Assembly: GCA_900550035.1 (NCBI GenBank)
Contig: URQS01000004.1
Coordinates: forward strand, 22,328 to 86,327
Length of the DNA: 64,000 nt
Direction: 5' to 3'
Source: an uncultured Prevotella sp.
GTDB lineage: Bacteria; Bacteroidota; Bacteroidia; Bacteroidales; Bacteroidaceae
Within the stretch, counting starts at the first letter, position 1, and every line of letters begins with the position of its first letter. The translations under genes were made by a program, and so were the position numbers. Below are positions 41,126-49,380 of the stretch, piece by piece. The notes under the pieces were generated by a model that saw only the letters and a list, made by a program, of their open reading frames with translations, had not been told where the DNA came from and did not search any database.

Positions 41126-43504
41126 TTATTCCTTAGCCAAAATCTCTGAAGGGTCCACCTTCATCGTCTTGTGCACCTGCCAAGCTATGATGACAACAAT
41201 GAAGACAGCCACTACCAATACACCCATGAGTATAGGTACTACTGGATTTATTTCTACCATATCGAATATCTGACTCAAAACAACGTGGAACAGCAGCATG
41301 ACTACCACCGCAAACACCATAGCAATGATGCAAATCAACATATATGTGCGTCCGAACAGCTTGGCAATATCCTTTGTCAAGGCACCATTCACCTTGCGTA
41401 TAGCCACTTCCTTCTTGCGAGTCTCAGTATCCAACATCACCGTACTGAAGATGCTTATCATGCAGATAGCCAGACTCACTACAGCCAGGGCCCACGCAAT
41501 AGATTGCAGTATCTCTACCATAAACATCTCAAAAGCTATTCTATTACGCAGATTGGTTGACATCTGTGCCACCACTGTAGGCTCCAATTGCTGGATGGTT
41601 CTATCTACAGCAACCTCCATCTCCTTATATTCTCCCGGCTTTGCCACAAGAATATAATCATTGGTTTCATAGCTGAATTTTGGGTCAATGACGATGAACG
41701 TATACATGTCGTACTTCATATTCTGCACATAAGGTATCGACTGGAATGTGCCGGCAATCTTGTACGAATCATTATCTATGGTCAACATATCATTAGGAGC
41801 AACACGATGCTGGCGCATGTGCTTATACAACTCCTCATTCACCAAAATACATTTCTTCTTGTCGGCTTTAGGCTTCCAATTCACCTTGATTTTCATGAAG
41901 TCGAGCAACGATGTGTCTGATGTGTTTCGAATGCGATAATGTGTCACGATTCTGTCACCTTGCCAAGCTGCCTTGCTGAATTCCTCGTTCTCAGCCAGTT
42001 CGTCAATTTTCCAATATCCCCAGCTATAAGGAATCCATCGTTCCACCTGCGGCAAATGGATTAGTTTGTCTCTGAGGCGCTGGCTGTTTTCTGCATCATA
42101 GGTCTGCATATACAGACTCTGCTTGTATGGTCTCTCGTCGTCGGGTATATGGTTGTATTCAGCCATCTTGCCCGCCCAGCACAAAAGGCAGAAAGTAACA
42201 CCCAGGAAGAACATACTGATCATCACCTGCACACACAGCATCGTGTTGCGGAACCAATGGTTATGGCTTCGTCTCATTCCAGAATCGAGCGTTTGTGTAC
42301 GTCGGCAAATGCGACTCAGCACAATCCATATAACGGCAAGACACAGCACGATGACCACCAAGCCAATTACCAGACTATAGAGATACAGATGACTGATTGT
42401 TCCAAGTTCAAAGGTGATTTCAGCAAACTGAGGCATTGCCAGATAATCACAAATCCAGGCTCCCATAAACACAGCCATAATATAAGCCAGCAGCACAATC
42501 ATCACCACCTCGGTAGCAAACATCGAGAAGAGTTGGAGGCGTGTGGCACCATTGGTAATTCGAAGCGAGATTTCACGTCTGCGCATCCAGAACAACTGCG
42601 CATGCATCCTCATAAAACCGATGATGGCAGCCAGCAGAATCAGTGAACTTATCAGATAAGTGATGGAACAACCTGTGGCAGAAGATGCGTTTTCTTCATC
42701 CAACTGCTCTTTCAATGGTCGTATATTAGTCTTCAGTCCCAAAGGTTTCAACCTGCCGTTCACCTCAGCTTCCAGCTGTTGTGGAGTGGAACCATCTTTT
42801 AATACCACATACAATTGTCGGGCAAAATACTGATAGAAATCCATATCCTCAAACTCGCATGGCGAGAAGTATAGAGCAGTAGGTCTTCCATTAATCTCAT
42901 TCAATGATAAGTCTTGATAAACATCCACTATTCTCAACTGATAATTATCGTCGCCTTTCATTAAGTTGACGCTTGTTCCCACAGGATTCCTGTCTCCAAA
43001 GATTTGCTGTGACAGTTTTTTGCTGATAATGGCATCATGCGTATCAAGCACCTTTATTTTCTCTCCCGTGATGGCAGAACGGTAACCTGCAAAGTTGGGA
43101 TAATGACGTTCAATAAGAATGGGTTCCAACTGCATCTTGCGCTTTGTCTTGTCGCTTAGCGTAAACTCAGCAGATCCGCCAGACATCAATCCGTTAGGAG
43201 CGTAAGGACCTTGTTCAATGCAACGGAGTCCTCCATTCGCCTTTATTGCTCTTATGATATCACCATTGGCGTTAATAGGATCGTCGGTTTGACGCTTTTG
43301 GATGGAATCGAATCGGATGGTATAAACTCTGTCATAATAAGCTTCATGGCTAATTGATGGCATACGGAAATTCTGCAAAAACGAATGCACCACAGCAAGC
43401 GTCACCATACCGATGGCAAGCGACAGGATGCTGCCTAAAGTCTGCACCTTGTACTTTAGAATGTTGCGCAAGGCAACCTTCAGGTTGTGTAATAACATGT
43501 TCAT
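41126..43504 (-). CDS. ABC transporter permease, MacB/FtsX type
   Basis: 792 residues, a duplicated FtsX-type layout. An N-terminal TM (VQTLGSILSLAIGMVTLAVVHSF) is followed by a large periplasmic region and three TMs (SLILLAAIIGF, VVMIVLLAYIMAVFMG, LVIGLVVIVLCLAVIWIVL). The pattern then repeats, with TMs at about 430, 670, 720 and 765. The second FtsX core is visible at DTETRKKEVAIRKVNGA. Such mechanotransmission ABC permeases work with a periplasmic adaptor and TolC rather than moving substrates through the membrane. All these partners lie in the operon. The substrate is unknown. Confidence 0.92.
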   Translation of the reverse strand: MNMLLHNLKVALRNILKYKVQTLGSILSLAIGMVTLAVVHSFLQNFRMPSISHEAYYDRVYTIRFDSIQKRQTDDPINANGDIIRAIKANGGLRCIEQGPYAPNGLMSGGSAEFTLSDKTKRKMQLEPILIERHYPNFAGYRSAITGEKIKVLDTHDAIISKKLSQQIFGDRNPVGTSVNLMKGDDNYQLRIVDVYQDLSLNEINGRPTALYFSPCEFEDMDFYQYFARQLYVVLKDGSTPQQLEAEVNGRLKPLGLKTNIRPLKEQLDEENASSATGCSITYLISSLILLAAIIGFMRMHAQLFWMRRREISLRITNGATRLQLFSMFATEVVMIVLLAYIMAVFMGAWICDYLAMPQFAEITFELGTISHLYLYSLVIGLVVIVLCLAVIWIVLSRICRRTQTLDSGMRRSHNHWFRNTMLCVQVMISMFFLGVTFCLLCWAGKMAEYNHIPDDERPYKQSLYMQTYDAENSQRLRDKLIHLPQVERWIPYSWGYWKIDELAENEEFSKAAWQGDRIVTHYRIRNTSDTSLLDFMKIKVNWKPKADKKKCILVNEELYKHMRQHRVAPNDMLTIDNDSYKIAGTFQSIPYVQNMKYDMYTFIVIDPKFSYETNDYILVAKPGEYKEMEVAVDRTIQQLEPTVVAQMSTNLRNRIAFEMFMVEILQSIAWALAVVSLAICMISIFSTVMLDTETRKKEVAIRKVNGALTKDIAKLFGRTYMLICIIAMVFAVVVMLLFHVVLSQIFDMVEINPVVPILMGVLVVAVFIVVIIAWQVHKTMKVDPSEILAKE

Positions 43505-43518
43505 ATCTATAATGGTTT

Positions 43519-44769
43519 TTATTTTAAATCAAACTCTTCTTTATTTGAAATTTTGTCGTATCCACTAACGACTACTTTGTCGCCTGCCTCCAAGCCTGAG
43601 GTTATCTCACATTGCTGCGGATTCTGTCTGCCCACAGTTATGCTCACTCTCTTTGCCTTCTTGCCGTCAGCCGACACTCGGAATATCCAATAACCATTGG
43701 TGGTTTGCAGGAAGTCGCCATTAGGTATCACTAACGCTTGCTCTGGCTTGCCCAGTTCCAGCAGTACCCTATAGCTCTTGCCCAATCGAATGTTGGAGGG
43801 AGTGTGCTTGGCAAAGGTCAGTTCACAAACAAACTTATGGTCTTTGACCTCAGGAATCACCCTCGACACACGAAGCGGATACCTACGACCTTCGTATTCG
43901 ATGTTGGCAGGAAGACCAGTTGTGATGCGGTCGATGTAATATTCAGCCAACGTCACTTGCATTTTGAATTGGCTCATCACCTTAATCTGACCGATGCTTG
44001 CCCCCGATGCAACCTGCTGACCTTGTGTTACGCCCACATAACTAAGTTGTCCGCTTACGGGAGCACGCACCACCAGTTTGCTTGTGCGTCCTTTCACTCT
44101 CGACAGCTTCTTGTCTGCCTCAGTTCTGTTGGCGGCAATCATCTCCTGCTTCAGTCGTGTAGACACAGAGTCGTGCTTGAGATATTGCATCTGCAATACC
44201 ACTTTTTGGCGTTGGTATTCGTAATCCTCCTCAGCCATTTCCAGTTCAGCTTTACTCTTTATGCCCATGCGATATTCCTCGCGGCTCTGCTTGAGCGACT
44301 TCTTCAGGCTGTTCATCTGGTGCTTAGCGTCCAAGGCTTGTTGCCGAAGGTTTATGCTCTTCTGATTCATCTCTATCTCCTGCTCACGACAGTTGCGTAG
44401 GTTTTTGCTCCAAGCGTCCTGCTCATCGTCGATAGAGTGGTATAGTTCAGGATTCTGAAGCACAAGTATCGTGTCGCCTTGTTGCAGCATGGCTCCTTCC
44501 TCAGCCACCACACGCTCCACAAATCCATTCTCCATAGCGTTCACCTGGATGGTCTTGATAGGTTGCACCAATCCTTCCACATCCACATATTCCATAAAAG
44601 GAGCCTTCGTCACTTCGGCTATCACGACACTGTCTTTATCCACACGCTTTGTGCCGGATGTTATTATCACAAAGATGGTATATACGAGCAGTGCCAAGCC
44701 CGTAGCACCAGCCAATATATGATAGCGATAGCGTATGTGCCAAGGTTTAGGTTTTTTCTTTATGTCCAT
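43519..44769 (-). CDS. Periplasmic adaptor subunit (HlyD/MacA family)
   Basis: 416 residues. A TM anchor near the N-terminus (YHILAGATGLALLVYTIFVIITS) is followed by a lipoyl-like half (VEGLVQPIKTIQVNAMENGFVERV), a long coiled-coil hairpin (about 100-215), and the second lipoyl half (KLVVRAPVSGQLSYVGVTQGQQVASG). Beta-barrel and membrane-proximal domains complete it (GLEAGDKVVVSGYDKI at the end). Adaptors bridge the inner-membrane ABC permease and the outer-membrane channel. The gene lies 12 bases after the TolC gene and 14 before the permease. Confidence 0.93.
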   Translation of the reverse strand: MDIKKKPKPWHIRYRYHILAGATGLALLVYTIFVIITSGTKRVDKDSVVIAEVTKAPFMEYVDVEGLVQPIKTIQVNAMENGFVERVVAEEGAMLQQGDTILVLQNPELYHSIDDEQDAWSKNLRNCREQEIEMNQKSINLRQQALDAKHQMNSLKKSLKQSREEYRMGIKSKAELEMAEEDYEYQRQKVVLQMQYLKHDSVSTRLKQEMIAANRTEADKKLSRVKGRTSKLVVRAPVSGQLSYVGVTQGQQVASGASIGQIKVMSQFKMQVTLAEYYIDRITTGLPANIEYEGRRYPLRVSRVIPEVKDHKFVCELTFAKHTPSNIRLGKSYRVLLELGKPEQALVIPNGDFLQTTNGYWIFRVSADGKKAKRVSITVGRQNPQQCEITSGLEAGDKVVVSGYDKISNKEEFDLK

Positions 44770-44781
44770 ATTCTATTGTTG

Positions 44782-46257
44782 TTAATCATTGATAGGCAGT
44801 TCTTCTTTCAGTTCTTTATTATGCTCGAAATCATATCCAGTCATACTTCGGAGCATGTAGTATAAGCTCCAATAAGTCTGCATCGTGGCTATATGATTGC
44901 GTCGGGCGGAGTCTTTGTCGCTGATTGCGGCATTGAGGTCGAGTATTGAGTTGCGCCCCATGATGTATAGTCTTCGTGCCACCAAGTGTCTCTTTTCGGC
45001 ACGTTGGTCGGTAAGCGAAGCCACATGCACCTTTCTTGCTTGCATATTAAACTGAAGCACAAGTTTTTCTACATTCTGATAAAAATCCCTCATGCCTTGC
45101 TCCACCTGGGTGTTGGTAAGGGCTAATTGCGATTTAGCCTCTCTCACTCTTCCCTTGCCCCTTCCCCAGTCAAGTATAGGCAGTGTTATGGTGATGCTTG
45201 CCGATTGCTGACTCATAGGGTTGCGATATACAGCTCCTATGTCAGAGCCCGTTTGCGATAGTCCGAACTGCATATATAGGTCGGCTTTTAAGCCTGCGTT
45301 GGCACGGGCTTGCGACAGACGGCTCTCGCTCTCCTTTAGAACTCTGCGATAATAGTCGGGGTCGGGACTGTTGGTCAAGGCCAATTCCATAGCCCGCTGT
45401 AATGGAACCTCAAAGGCAGGTACCTCATCGGGAATCTGCAACCTCACGTCTTGCGATTGTCCCAATCCAAGAAAGGAGCGTATGGTTTGCATCTTCTCTC
45501 GCAATGTCACTTGTGCATCCATCACATTGGTTTCCTCATTCAGTCGGTTAATCTCCAATTGCAGCATCTCGTTTTCCGAGATAGTGCCATTGTCATATCT
45601 TCCTTTTGCCATCTGATAGAGAGTGTCGGCAGAAGCGAAGTTTTGTCGTGCCATCTCCAATTCGGTTTGTGCCGATGCCAAAGCGAAGAAATGCTCACAT
45701 GCCTTGGCAGATACAATCTCCAATGTCTCGGCATACCGCTTCTTGGATTCTTGATAGCGGATAGGTTCTATACGTCTGTCCCACTTCAATGAGTTGTAGC
45801 CAAAAAGACTCTGCTCATATCCCACAACGAAAGGGTTGCTGCTGTATACTGTTGTCTTGTTGCGCAATTCATCCAGTCGGTTGAGCGAACTCTTCATAAA
45901 GAGGCTACCTCCCGTGAGGGCAATATTTTGGTTTATCTTCAGTGCGAGGTCGGCACCCAACTGGTCTTGTTTGATAAAGTTTGCCGTACCATCCGACAAG
46001 GTTATCTTGTTCACCTCCTTATTAATATAAGGTGAAGAAGATAGCGACAGCGAAGGCAGATAGTTGGCCTTGTGGTATCTGTATGCCCAATAAGCCGACA
46101 GAAAAGTGTTGCGCGCGCTTTGTACAGACGGCGATTGCCGTTGAGCCATCATTATGGTGGCTGGCAAATCAAGCAGCAATGTGTCTGTCTGTGCCCGTAG
46201 ATTCATGGCACAGAAAGCTACACCTATTAATATATATAACTTGGTTTTCATATTCAT
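44782..46257 (-). CDS. TolC-family outer-membrane efflux protein
   Basis: 491 residues with a signal peptide (MNMKTKLYILIGVAFCAMNLRAQ; a second ATG two codons later is equally possible). The duplicated outer-membrane efflux repeat is visible as two long helical hairpins, with LDLPATIMMAQRQSPSVQSARNTFLSAYWAYRYHKANYLPSLSL in the first and ALTNSPDPDYYRRVLKESESRLSQARANAGLKADLYMQFG in the second. It forms the outer-membrane exit duct. It is the first gene after the sigma-54-type promoter at 46276-46291. Confidence 0.92.
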   Translation of the reverse strand: MNMKTKLYILIGVAFCAMNLRAQTDTLLLDLPATIMMAQRQSPSVQSARNTFLSAYWAYRYHKANYLPSLSLSSSPYINKEVNKITLSDGTANFIKQDQLGADLALKINQNIALTGGSLFMKSSLNRLDELRNKTTVYSSNPFVVGYEQSLFGYNSLKWDRRIEPIRYQESKKRYAETLEIVSAKACEHFFALASAQTELEMARQNFASADTLYQMAKGRYDNGTISENEMLQLEINRLNEETNVMDAQVTLREKMQTIRSFLGLGQSQDVRLQIPDEVPAFEVPLQRAMELALTNSPDPDYYRRVLKESESRLSQARANAGLKADLYMQFGLSQTGSDIGAVYRNPMSQQSASITITLPILDWGRGKGRVREAKSQLALTNTQVEQGMRDFYQNVEKLVLQFNMQARKVHVASLTDQRAEKRHLVARRLYIMGRNSILDLNAAISDKDSARRNHIATMQTYWSLYYMLRSMTGYDFEHNKELKEELPIND

Positions 46258-46275
46258 AACTTTTGCAAAACACTA

Positions 46276-46291
46276 TACAAAAGCTATGCCA
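46276..46291 (-). promoter_or_regulatory. Candidate sigma-54 (-24/-12) promoter of the efflux operon
   Basis: On the minus strand the sequence TGGCATAGCTTTTGTA matches the consensus TGGCACG-N4-TTGCW at TGGCA and TTG, with correct spacing. It lies about 20 bases before the tolC-like start, directly downstream of genes for a sigma-54 activator and its kinase. Confidence 0.75.
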
Positions 46292-46346
46292 TAAGAGTAA
46301 CTTCTTGATTATGAAGAAGATGGTAAAAGATGGAGATTTTGTATGT

Positions 46347-46390
46347 GTGCGAAACCGCACGAATAGTGTGCGATTTCGCACGGTGCGCAC
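46347..46390. promoter_or_regulatory. Palindromic upstream activator sites of the efflux operon
   Basis: GTGCGAAACCGCAC (46347-46360) and GTGCGATTTCGCAC (46368-46381) are 14-bp palindromes on the form GTGCG-N4-CGCAC, offset by exactly 21 bases (two helical turns). A further GTGCGCAC lies at 46383-46390. They sit about 55-115 bases upstream of the sigma-54-type promoter, where enhancer-binding activators act. Confidence 0.75.
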
Positions 46391-46397
46391 ACATAAA

Positions 46398-47618
46398 TTA
46401 TGCAGGCAGCACCACATTGAAGGTTGTTTTGACACCAGGTTGTGATGAGGCTGTAATAGTGCCCCCATGCAAGGTTACGATCTGCTTGCAAATACTCAAC
46501 CCGATGCCCGAACCGTTTGTTTTGGTTGTGAAGAATGGCACAAATATGCGATTCAACACCTCTGGCAAGATACCCTTACCATTGTCAGTAATGGAAATGA
46601 TAAAGTTGCGCTTGTTGCTTGAAAGATGAGTTGACAGTCTTACGCAAGGTTCTTTGCCTTTAACATTGTCTGAGGATTGCTGATAGTTGTTCTCAACAGC
46701 CTCTTGCGCATTCTTCAGCAGATTGATGAGCACTTGTTCTATTTGTGAGCGGTCGATGCTCAGCACTTGCTCCGCATTTTCTATATCATAATGGAATATA
46801 TGGGCAGGGTAAAGGTGCTGCAAGTCGGCAATAATGTCGCCTATCATCACATTCGCCAATTGAGGCTGAGACACATGTTGCAACTTGCGGTAATTCTCAA
46901 CAAACTGCAGCAATCCGTTGCTCCTACGGTTGATGGCTTGTAGGGCCATGCGCAAATCATCGTGTTCAAGAGTGTTTTGATCAACACCTTCGCATAGTGT
47001 GTCGGCAAGAGATATGATAGGAGTGAGCGAGTTCATTATCTCATGAGTCAAAACTCTCACCAACTGTTGCTGGGCATCGGTCTCATTCTTTTGAATCACG
47101 GGTTGCACATTCTGGAGAGTATAGAGTCTGTAGGCAAATCCCTTGTTGAAAAAGTTTACAACACTCAACATGAAGTCTGCCTTCTCCTCATTCCGATTAT
47201 TGTTGTTGGCTATCAGTTGCACAAGTCTCTGTTGTCCGGGCTTCAATGCCTTCATTGTTTCAGGTAGTGTGTCGTCAACAACCTTTAGGTCATGCAGGCG
47301 ATTGATGGCAAAACCGCATAGTCCATCCACTGCGGCCCTGTTCATCCAGTGTACTATGCCTTGTTCGTCAGCCACTATCAGGAAGGCGTTGATGGTGTCG
47401 AGCATAGTGCCGAAGTATTGATACTTGGCTTCTTGGCGCATGGTGGTCTCGCGAAACTCATTCACCACCTCATTGATTTGTTGCGCAAGCCTTCGCTCTT
47501 CGCCCTTTAGATGGTCGAGCGAATACTGTAGCGAGAAATCGCGTGTGCGTATGGCCTCAATCAGTTGGCGCATCCGCTCGTCGCTCTTGTTGTTTAATAT
47601 ATTGCTGATTATTGACAT
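46398..47618 (-). CDS. Soluble sensor histidine kinase (NtrB-like)
   Basis: 406 residues without a TM segment, so the signal is sensed in the cytoplasm or through a partner. The order is: helical N-terminus, PAS-like domain at about 65-170 (LDTINAFLIVADEQGIVHWMNRAAVDGLCGF), dimerisation/H-box VRVLTHEIMNSLTPIISL, and an HATPase domain with N-box QVLINLLKNAQEAVE, G1 DNGKG, F-box RIFVPFFTTK and G2 GSGIGLSI. The H-box with HEIMNSLTP differs from the usual HELRTPL and resembles NtrB/AtoS-like kinases. It lies 30 bases after the response regulator and precedes the efflux genes. Confidence 0.93.
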   Translation of the reverse strand: MSIISNILNNKSDERMRQLIEAIRTRDFSLQYSLDHLKGEERRLAQQINEVVNEFRETTMRQEAKYQYFGTMLDTINAFLIVADEQGIVHWMNRAAVDGLCGFAINRLHDLKVVDDTLPETMKALKPGQQRLVQLIANNNNRNEEKADFMLSVVNFFNKGFAYRLYTLQNVQPVIQKNETDAQQQLVRVLTHEIMNSLTPIISLADTLCEGVDQNTLEHDDLRMALQAINRRSNGLLQFVENYRKLQHVSQPQLANVMIGDIIADLQHLYPAHIFHYDIENAEQVLSIDRSQIEQVLINLLKNAQEAVENNYQQSSDNVKGKEPCVRLSTHLSSNKRNFIISITDNGKGILPEVLNRIFVPFFTTKTNGSGIGLSICKQIVTLHGGTITASSQPGVKTTFNVVLPA

Positions 47619-47648
47619 TGTTGTGATATCTGTGTGAGGTTAGGTTCA

Positions 47649-49049
47649 TCATATTCCTAATTTCTCAATCTTGCGATAAAGTGCGAATCGTGTTATGCCC
47701 AACATTTCGGCAGCCTGCGTCAGATTGCCGTTGCTCAAGGATATTGCTCGCTTTATTGCCTCGCGCTCCAATGTTTGCAGATTGAGCGATTCTACATTCT
47801 CAATGCCTCCGATGGTTAGGTAGGAAGCTGAGGCTGTGGAAGAAGTCTCCAGTCGGATGTCTTCAGCTGATAGCTCTGGCTTATCGTTCAGCACAATTGA
47901 TCGCTCAATGCAATGTTGCAGCTCGCGCACATTGCCAGGCCAAGTGTGCTGCATGAGTTTCTTTTTGGCAGAAGCTCCAAGCACAACCTTTCCCACACTG
48001 TATTTGCCGGAATATATATTCAGGAAATGCTCTGCCAATAAGATGATGTCTTCGCCACGTTCGCGCAATGGAGGAAGATGCAACTCGATAGTGTTAAGAC
48101 GATAGAAGAGGTCTTGACGAAACTCGCCCTCACCGACCTTTTTGCACAAGTTGGCATTGGTGGCAGCAAGAATGCGCACATCCACATTGTTCACCTCATT
48201 TGAACCTATGCGTTGTGTCTGTCTCTTCTCTATCATCGTCAGTAGTTTTTGCTGTGTCTGCAGATTTAGGTTGCCTATCTCGTCAAGAAAGAGAGTGCCT
48301 TCGTTGGCTGTCTCTACTCTACCTTCCTTTGCCCCCTTGGCATCAGTAAAGGCACCCTTCTCATAGCCGAAAAGCTCACTCTCGAAAAGATTTTCAGGTA
48401 TACATCCCAAGTCGATATTCACAAACGGCTTCGTGTTTCTTACCGAAAGATTGTGCAAGGCATGGGCCACAACATCCTTTCCAGTGCCGTTCTCTCCCGT
48501 AATCAACACATTGGCATCGGTAGAAGCCACGCGCTTGATTTGGGCTTTCAAATCAAGTATGGCAGGACATTCACCTATGAAACGGGCAAATGCTTCTTGT
48601 GGGCTGACCTCGGTGATAATGTCTTGCTTTTGGTTGTTAATATTCCGGTTTCTCTCCTTGCTCAGTTCCACGGCACTCTTTACTGTGTCGAGCAACTTTT
48701 TCTTGTCCCAAGGTTTGGGTATAAAGTCGATTGCACCAGCCTTGATAGCCCTTACGGCCTTTTCGGTGTCAACGTATGCTGTGATGAAGAGCACCACACT
48801 CTTAGGATTGTGCTTTAATATCTTGTCCAACCATTCATATCCTTCCTCGCCACTGATAGCATCACGATGGAAGTTCATGTCGAGCAAAATCACGTCAGGC
48901 TTGAACGAATCCATAAAATCTATGATTCTCTCGGGCGTATTGATCACTCTGACAGCCTCAACGTGTGGTTTTAGGAGCATATTGAGCGACAAGAGCACAT
49001 CCTCATTGTCGTCTACTATCAGTATCTTTCCACATTTATCTATTGCCAT
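47649..49049 (-). CDS. Sigma-54-dependent response regulator (NtrC/AtoC family)
   Basis: 466 residues in the standard order. The receiver domain has phospho-acceptor Asp in DVILLDMNFH. The AAA+ domain has Walker A GENGTGKD, the sigma-54 contact loop GAFTDA (a variant of GAFTGA), Walker B GTLFLDEIGNL and R-finger region. A Fis-type helix-turn-helix ends the protein (LTQAAEMLGITRFALYRKIEKLGI). It activates sigma-54 RNA polymerase from enhancer sites. The likely target is the efflux operon immediately downstream. A -7 element at 49137-49144 would drive the regulator and kinase genes. Confidence 0.96.
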   Translation of the reverse strand: MAIDKCGKILIVDDNEDVLLSLNMLLKPHVEAVRVINTPERIIDFMDSFKPDVILLDMNFHRDAISGEEGYEWLDKILKHNPKSVVLFITAYVDTEKAVRAIKAGAIDFIPKPWDKKKLLDTVKSAVELSKERNRNINNQKQDIITEVSPQEAFARFIGECPAILDLKAQIKRVASTDANVLITGENGTGKDVVAHALHNLSVRNTKPFVNIDLGCIPENLFESELFGYEKGAFTDAKGAKEGRVETANEGTLFLDEIGNLNLQTQQKLLTMIEKRQTQRIGSNEVNNVDVRILAATNANLCKKVGEGEFRQDLFYRLNTIELHLPPLRERGEDIILLAEHFLNIYSGKYSVGKVVLGASAKKKLMQHTWPGNVRELQHCIERSIVLNDKPELSAEDIRLETSSTASASYLTIGGIENVESLNLQTLEREAIKRAISLSNGNLTQAAEMLGITRFALYRKIEKLGI

Positions 49050-49136
49050 GATTTAATTGATTTGTTCTTTTATACAAATGTATATAAAATTTTCGAATTA
49101 AAAGTCACTTTAGATAAAAAACGAAAAAAGACAGTA

Positions 49137-49144
49137 CAAAGGTA
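49137..49144 (-). promoter_or_regulatory. -7 element of the response-regulator gene
   Basis: CAAAGGTA reads TACCTTTG on the minus strand, 88 bases before the start codon at 49049. Confidence 0.6.
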
Positions 49145-49233
49145 AAAGATGTTCTTTTTTGATAATTGAAGTTGTTAATAAAAACAATGGACAATCACGA
49201 TTGTAGCTTTTAATCGTAATTGTCCATTGTGGT

Positions 49234-49371
49234 TCAGTCGTTATTAAAACGTTGGCGCGACCTTTTCAGTATATCAGCCACGCTGACGTTTTTCTTAGTA
49301 TTGCTACGCTGCCATTGCAGCTTACGCTCTTCGTAGTCGCGTCGCTGTCGTTCAAGAAAGTTGTCTGCCAT
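49234..49371 (-). CDS. Small basic protein, 45 residues, after the DUF4270 gene
   Basis: A short frame from ATG 49371 to TGA at 49234-49236 encodes a charged, helical peptide: MADNFLERQRRDYEERKLQW, then QRSNTKKNVSVADILKRSRQ and RFNND. It begins 9 bases after the DUF4270 stop on the same strand. I recall similar short proteins of this type (MADNFLE...) in other Bacteroidales at this locus. The function is unknown. Position and codon-like composition support a real gene. Confidence 0.7.
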   Translation of the reverse strand: MADNFLERQRRDYEERKLQWQRSNTKKNVSVADILKRSRQRFNND

Positions 49372-49380
49372 GGCTGCATT

